Part shown: positions 7,193-10,402 of the stretch, one piece after another | Position numbering within the stretch: the stretch's first letter is position 1 | How the letters are laid out: the number at the start of each line of letters is the position of its first letter | Assembly: GCA_029256035.1 (NCBI GenBank) | Contig: JAQSYR010000118.1 | Location: 1 to 10,402 of the forward strand | DNA length: 10,402 nucleotides | From: Anaerocolumna sp. | GTDB lineage: Bacteria > Bacillota > Clostridia > Lachnospirales > Lachnospiraceae | Direction of reading: 5' to 3' | Position numbers and translations under genes: made by a program | Notes under the pieces: model-generated | Databases searched by the model: none | Seen by the model: only the letters and a program-made list of their open reading frames with translations | What the model was told of the DNA's origin: nothing

Positions 7193-7591
7193 TTATAGGG
7201 TAAATTTATTTACCGCCTCGTCAATTGAATCATATTTATGAATAATTTTATATAATCCGGATAATCTAAAGATACGGTCTATGCTCTGGTTTACTCCGGT
7301 TACTGCCACTTGCCCCCCGGCAAATATAATCTTTTTATAACGTCCCATAATCACTCCAATTCCAGAGCTATCCATAAAATCAGTACCGGTGAAATCAAAA
7401 ATAATGTCCTTCACATTACGCCCGGCAATCAGCTTATCCGATTGTTCACGAATGGTTATGGCATTATGGTGGTCTAATTCTTCTAAAAGTTTAATAACCA
7501 GACAACGGTTTACGATTTCAAAGTCTGCCTTCACCCCCTCTCGCAGTTGCAAAATGGTGGTATTTTTCATTTTTTTCGCCTTGTTTTCCAT
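7193..7591 (-). CDS. spoIIAA: Anti-anti-sigma factor SpoIIAA
   Basis: STAS-domain protein that releases sigma-F by binding SpoIIAB; it is switched off by SpoIIAB phosphorylation and reactivated by the SpoIIE phosphatase. It has 132 aa against about 117 in B. subtilis; the extra residues are a basic N-terminal tail before FEIVNRCLVIKLLEELDHH (24-42). The phosphorylation loop FMDSSGIGVIMGRY (72-85) is intact; S75 is the likely equivalent of B. subtilis Ser58. ATG has AAGGGA 4 bases upstream (7596-7601), rather close; the internal ATG at codon 8 lacks a site. It is the first gene of the operon. In B. subtilis it is under sigma-H and Spo0A control, but I find no convincing sigma-H site here. It is separated from spoIIAB by 80 bases rather than overlapping it. 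Confidence 0.96.
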   Translation of the reverse strand: MENKAKKMKNTTILQLREGVKADFEIVNRCLVIKLLEELDHHNAITIREQSDKLIAGRNVKDIIFDFTGTDFMDSSGIGVIMGRYKKIIFAGGQVAVTGVNQSIDRIFRLSGLYKIIHKYDSIDEAVNKFTL

Positions 7592-7697
7592 AGTTTCCCT
7601 TCTTTATTCATTAATTATAAATCTTTCTAAATACTATTTTCTTTAATTCCCTGCCATCCTTGCAGCGAATTATTTATTATAAATAAACCAATAGGAT

Positions 7698-7738
7698 AAA
7701 AAAAGACATCTCGAATGAACTAGCATTCGATTTGCCTT
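7698..7738 (-). terminator. Terminator of the TPR-protein operon
   Basis: Read on the minus strand: AAAAGGCA, a small internal loop, TCGAATG, a 6-base loop (7718-7723), CATTCGA, internal loop, TGTCTTTT and further Ts. The 7-bp core is 7711-7717 with 7724-7730. The outer arm continues with 8 pairs including one G-U, and the run of Ts ends at 7698. It separates the TPR gene from spoIIA. Confidence 0.75.
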
Positions 7739-7790
7739 TTCTTCTAAACTCATTTTTTCTTTTGTGTCGTTTAACAAATAATTTTTATAT

Positions 7791-7869
7791 TAATTTTAAC
7801 TAATTGATTTATCTAATTGATTTCATCTAATTGTTTTTAACTAATTGATTTTTTTTAATTGATTTCATC
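7791..7869. repeat. 14-bp tandem repeat covering the stop codon of the TPR gene
   Basis: Five copies of TAATTG... begin at 7801, 7814, 7828, 7842 and 7856, that is with periods of 13, 14, 14 and 14 bases. A degenerate sixth (TAATTTTAAC) is at 7791. The copies at 7814 and 7856 are identical (TAATTGATTTCATC). The copy at 7856-7869 encodes the last residues, DEIN, and the stop of the TPR protein; the others lie in its 3' untranslated region. Confidence 0.85.
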
Positions 7870-9258
7870 CAGTTTTTCTTGTGCTTCAACAGCACGACTT
7901 GAATCACTATAGTTTTCGGTTAGAATGGTATAAAATTCTCTTGCTTTATCGTAATCACCTAATTGATGATAGGATCTTCCGATAAAGTAAATCGCATTGA
8001 CATTCTCAGGGTTATATTCATAAGCAGACAGTAATGTGGTTAGAGACTCTTCGTAATCACCATTGGTATACAAATCATGGCCTTCATCATAAAGTATGTC
8101 TGATGCCTGTAAAAAAACTGCGTCTTTTATGGTATTGTATAACTCTTTGGCACCTTGTTTATCTAAAACCTCATAATTAACCTTACCTAAAGCATCTGCA
8201 ACTGCTACATACTCAATATCTCTTGCATTTTCTTTTGATAGTTCTGTCAGATATAAACCAGCTGCCCCAAATAAATCATCATAGGCATTTCCATTGTCAG
8301 CGTCACCTTGAATTCCCTCTATTTCAGACTGGAGCTGAGTTATTTCGGCCTGGAGATTTTTATTTTCATTCTCTAAAGAAGAAATGGTCTGGGTTTGTTT
8401 ACTTAACTGTTCCCCATACTCAACCTCTGTATTTTTATAATCATTAATTACATCTTCTCTTACCGTAGGAACAATTAAGAAAAACAATACACCTACACCA
8501 ATTGCAATTCCTATAATAAGATTAAGGAAATTCCAGATATTTGGCTTGTCCTCTTTGTACGTAGATATAGGAAATACAGAAGGTTCTGCAGCCACCTTAG
8601 TTACTTCTTTCTTTCCGTTTTTTATAGGCTCACCTGCAGCATCTGCCAACTCGTCTAATTCATGGAGATATCTTAAGGTTGTTGTATTAGATACGTCAAT
8701 CTTACTCGCTCTATTCAGGCACTTATAAGCTTTATCTCTCTCTCCATTTTTCATGTGGAGCAGTGCCAGTAACTGCCATGCTTTCACAAAATGGGGATTC
8801 AGGCTTGTCACTTTTTTTAATTGTATAATTGCTAAATCTTCATTTCTCTGCTTTGCTGATTGTAATGCAGAATTATATTTCTTTATAGTTTGATTTAATG
8901 CCTCTAATTTTGTTGGGTTAGACTGTAAGGAATTCATATAATCATCTGCATCATTATCTTCCGATTGAAAATGCTTACTTATTACCCATTCACTAAGTGC
9001 AGATACTGTTTCTCCAATTTCATAATAAACTAAACCTAAAAGGTTTCTTGCTTGTGTGTTACGTTTATTCATCTCAAGACTTTTCTTCAAGACTAAGATA
9101 GCACCTGATAAGTCTCTTACTTTTGCTTTCTCAAGTCCTTCATTATAATACATATTGGATGACAATATTACCTTTTTATATGTTGTCAAATCTTCTCCAC
9201 ATTTTTCGCAACGATTTTTTTTCATTGCAACTATGTTTCCACATCCCGGACAAATCAT
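7855..9258 (-). CDS. Zinc-ribbon, TPR-repeat membrane protein
   Basis: Unnamed membrane protein of 467 aa. In order: a zinc ribbon with Cys3, Cys6, Cys17 and Cys20 (CPGC...CEKC); TPR-like helical repeats at about 33-95 and 139-190; a basic/polar linker; one membrane span at about 246-264 (IIGIAIGVGVLFFLIV); a coiled coil at about 275-316; and a second TPR set at about 385-450 (LYDEGHDLYTNGDYEESL and YFIGRSYHQLGDYDKAREFY). The likely topology is N-terminus inside with coiled coil and second TPR outside, which would make it a scaffold across the membrane; the partner is unknown. Start choice: a GTG at 9270 and ATGs at 9264 and 9258 are in frame; AGGTGG at 9267-9272 is 8 bases from the ATG at 9258, giving MICPGCG. 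It probably forms an operon with the 46-aa gene 49 bases upstream. Confidence 0.9.
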   Translation of the reverse strand: MICPGCGNIVAMKKNRCEKCGEDLTTYKKVILSSNMYYNEGLEKAKVRDLSGAILVLKKSLEMNKRNTQARNLLGLVYYEIGETVSALSEWVISKHFQSEDNDADDYMNSLQSNPTKLEALNQTIKKYNSALQSAKQRNEDLAIIQLKKVTSLNPHFVKAWQLLALLHMKNGERDKAYKCLNRASKIDVSNTTTLRYLHELDELADAAGEPIKNGKKEVTKVAAEPSVFPISTYKEDKPNIWNFLNLIIGIAIGVGVLFFLIVPTVREDVINDYKNTEVEYGEQLSKQTQTISSLENENKNLQAEITQLQSEIEGIQGDADNGNAYDDLFGAAGLYLTELSKENARDIEYVAVADALGKVNYEVLDKQGAKELYNTIKDAVFLQASDILYDEGHDLYTNGDYEESLTTLLSAYEYNPENVNAIYFIGRSYHQLGDYDKAREFYTILTENYSDSSRAVEAQEKLDEIN

Positions 9259-9266
9259 GTTCATCT

Positions 9267-9272
9267 CCACCT
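9267..9272 (-). promoter_or_regulatory. Ribosome binding site that decides the TPR-protein start
   Basis: AGGTGG is 8 bases from the ATG at 9258, 2 bases from the ATG at 9264, and overlaps the GTG at 9270. Only the first spacing is workable, so the protein begins directly at the zinc ribbon. Confidence 0.7.
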
Positions 9273-9307
9273 AACTGTTTATTCTTCAATTCATTAAATT
9301 GATAAAA

Positions 9308-9448
9308 CTATTTATCCTTTAACTCTTTAATCATGTTTTTAATGAGATCAGTTATGTCCGTCAGATCATTTTTATTGATAACATCTTCTGCCTGTTCTAC
9401 TTCAAGACTTGGTTGAAATTTAGCAATTTCTTCATCAAAATTAATCAT
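9308..9448 (-). CDS. Small acidic protein (46 aa) upstream of the TPR gene
   Basis: A short gene with a textbook site, AGGAGG at 9454-9459, 5 bases before the second of two adjacent ATGs (9448); the first ATG (9451) is only 2 bases away. The product begins MINFDEEIAKFQPSLEVEQ and continues as a helical, acidic then mixed-charge chain ending in MIKELKDK; no Cys, no membrane span, no signal peptide. It stops at 9308, 49 bases before the TPR start, and has its own promoter upstream, so the two are probably transcribed together. I do not know the family or function. The codon use and ribosome binding site make it very likely a real gene. Confidence 0.75.
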   Translation of the reverse strand: MINFDEEIAKFQPSLEVEQAEDVINKNDLTDITDLIKNMIKELKDK

Positions 9449-9510
9449 CATATCCTCCTAAAATTACACATTGATATTGGGCATAACTACATAAGCCTAG
9501 CATATACATA

Positions 9511-9539
9511 ATAATAACTATTCTAAGAATAAAAATCAA
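9511..9539 (-). promoter_or_regulatory. Sigma-A-type promoter for the 46-aa / TPR operon
   Basis: On the minus strand TTGATT (9534-9539) and TATTAT (9511-9516) are separated by exactly 17 bases. They match the consensus at 4 of 6 and 5 of 6 positions. Transcription would start near 9504, about 55 bases before the start codon of the 46-aa gene. It lies downstream of the valS-operon terminator, as expected. Confidence 0.6.
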
Positions 9540-9602
9540 GTGATAGTTCCAATTTTTTGATACTATTCCAGTTAAGCAAGAGTCTTATTTGACGTAATTT
9601 TT

Positions 9603-9644
9603 ATACCATAAAACAAATAGAAGCAGGACATGCCTACTTCTATT
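9603..9644 (-). terminator. Terminator of the valS operon
   Basis: A 12-bp stem (9616-9627 with 9633-9644) and a 5-base loop. In the minus-strand RNA it is complete, with one U-G pair; on the + strand that position is a C-A mismatch. The following TTTGTTTTAT on the minus strand fixes the direction. Confidence 0.78.
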
Positions 9645-9709
9645 ATAATTGTACCATATTATTATGCAACAAAAACAGTTCGATTCCATTCGACAATAGA
9701 AAATCTATT

Positions 9710-9880
9710 TTATGGTTTTTTATGGTTTTTGCAGTTTTTACATATAGCTTTCCAGCCGTTTATCTTACGAAATTTGCTGTGCAAGATAGGCTTTTCTTTT
9801 CCCTCTTTGTACGCTTCTTTCGTTGTAAGACTGCATTCTTCTTCCTCAATTTCCTGTCTGAGTATAGGACAGTCCTTCAT
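9710..9880 (-). CDS. Small Cys-containing protein (56 aa) downstream of valS
   Basis: A short gene with AAAGGAGG at 9887-9894, 6 bases before ATG, and TAA at 9710. The product starts MKDCPILRQEIEEEECSL and ends CKNCKNHKKP. Cys4, Cys16, Cys47 and Cys50, plus His53, suggest a small metal-binding fold, with a charged middle part (Lys-rich). There is no membrane span. It lies 23 bases after the valS stop and before the terminator, so it is co-transcribed with valS. I do not recognise a named family; an RNA- or protein-binding zinc finger is one possibility but is inferred only from the Cys pattern. Confidence 0.75.
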   Translation of the reverse strand: MKDCPILRQEIEEEECSLTTKEAYKEGKEKPILHSKFRKINGWKAICKNCKNHKKP

Positions 9881-9903
9881 AAGATACCTCCTTTAACTTT
9901 AAC

Positions 9904-10402
9904 TTATTTACGGTAATAAGTTAATCGTTCTAATACCTGATTCATCATATTGGTGTACTTATCCATTTTCTCTTTTTCTTCTGCGATTTTAGATTCTGGT
10001 GCCTTGCTTATGAATTTCTCATTGCTTAGCATTCCCTTAACACGATTAATTTCCCCGTCCAGTCTTGCTTTTTCTTTCTCCAGACGTTCGATTTCTTTAT
10101 CAATATCAACCAAATCTGTAAATGGCATATAAATCGTTGCCTGTGGTATCATAGCAGCCACCGCATCAGCCATAATGCCTGCTTTATCTGATTGGATGAG
10201 AACTTCAGAAGCATATCCTAAGGTTGCAAAAAACACCTTACTGTTTTCAAATATATCTCGTATTGCTTCATTTTCGGATACAACAATTACAGTTGCCTTT
10301 CTACTTGGTGGTACATTCATTTCTGTACGAATATTACGGATACTCTTTACAGCAGCTTTAATGGTTTCTACCGCTTCTTCCTCAGAGTAATAATTCATTC
10401 CG
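9904..10402 (-). CDS. valS: Valyl-tRNA synthetase, C-terminal part (gene continues past the window)
   Basis: Charges tRNA-Val with valine in the cytoplasm. Only the last 166 or so residues are present: the end of the anticodon-binding domain, with the characteristic IRNIRTEMNVPPSRK, then the C-terminal coiled-coil arm that contacts tRNA (IDKEIERLEKEKARLDGEINRVKGMLSNEKFISKAPESKIAEE...; the segment LSNEKFISKAPE is a valS hallmark). The reading frame is open to the right edge, and the Met at 10398 is internal, not the start. The catalytic HIGH and KMSKS motifs lie outside. A 56-aa gene follows in the same operon. Confidence 0.95.
   Translation of the reverse strand, partial: GMNYYSEEEAVETIKAAVKSIRNIRTEMNVPPSRKATVIVVSENEAIRDIFENSKVFFATLGYASEVLIQSDKAGIMADAVAAMIPQATIYMPFTDLVDIDKEIERLEKEKARLDGEINRVKGMLSNEKFISKAPESKIAEEKEKMDKYTNMMNQVLERLTYYRK

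Noticed and set aside
7592..7697. Sigma-H promoter in front of spoIIAA
   Set aside because: AAGGAT and GGGAATT are present but only 7 bases separate AGGA from GAAT where about 17 are needed; a TATAAT at 7676-7681 lacks a good -35.
5925..7738. Shared CGAATGCT core in the hairpins on both sides of spoIIA
   Set aside because: Only 8 bases are shared and each hairpin functions as an ordinary terminator; there is no sign of a mobile unit with these ends.
7765..7771. TGTCGTT as a Spo0A box for spoIIA
   Set aside because: It matches only 5 of 7 positions, lies about 170 bases before spoIIAA and is on the far side of a terminator.
9678..9687. GTTCGATTCC resembling a tRNA T-loop or attachment site
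   Set aside because: No acceptor, anticodon or D-arm can be formed around it, and there is no repeat copy or integrase in the window.
9630..9896. Open frames on the + strand opposite the 56-aa gene
   Set aside because: They have no ribosome binding site and give Phe/Ser-rich products typical of antisense frames; the minus-strand gene there has an ideal site and operon position.

Overview
The window looks like chromosome from an AT-rich, endospore-forming Firmicute, most likely a Lachnospiraceae / Clostridium cluster XIVa relative. The reasons are the complete spoIIA-sigF-spoVA sporulation block, strong AGGAGG-type ribosome binding sites, frequent TTG/GTG starts and protein sequences of clostridial type. 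Species cannot be named from the sequence alone. Nothing suggests a phage, plasmid, insertion sequence, CRISPR array or recent transfer.

Layout. On the + strand, 41-2475 holds a class A penicillin-binding protein (PBP1A/1B type) broken in the middle of its transpeptidase domain, followed by a strong terminator. Everything else is on the minus strand, converging on it. Read in the direction of transcription from the right edge: the 3' end of valS; a 56-aa Cys-containing small protein; a terminator; a promoter; a 46-aa acidic small protein; a zinc-ribbon/TPR membrane protein whose stop codon lies in a 14-bp tandem repeat; a terminator; spoIIAA-spoIIAB-sigF; a terminator; a 47-aa single-span membrane protein; then spoVAA-spoVAB-spoVAC-spoVAD-spoVAE. 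There is no stretch over 300 bases without a gene once the three small genes are counted.

How it works together. SpoIIAA, SpoIIAB and sigma-F form the anti-anti-sigma / anti-sigma-kinase / sigma module that switches on forespore transcription after asymmetric division. The spoVA operon encodes the membrane channel and binding proteins that move Ca-dipicolinate into the developing spore and out at germination. The same gene order (spoIIA then spoVA) is known from Bacillus subtilis, but here spoVAEa and spoVAF are not present after the last spoVA gene.

Main anomalies. Two unrelated genes each lack about 45-52 codons from the catalytic core: the PBP (between SxN and KTG, with a frameshift) and spoIIAB (in frame, removing the N box and G1 box of the ATP site). 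Either this strain has lost sporulation control and this PBP, or the assembly has dropped about 150 bases at two places. The second point of interest is three credible small genes of under 60 codons, each with a good ribosome binding site. One, upstream of spoVAA, is a candidate new member of the spoVA operon.
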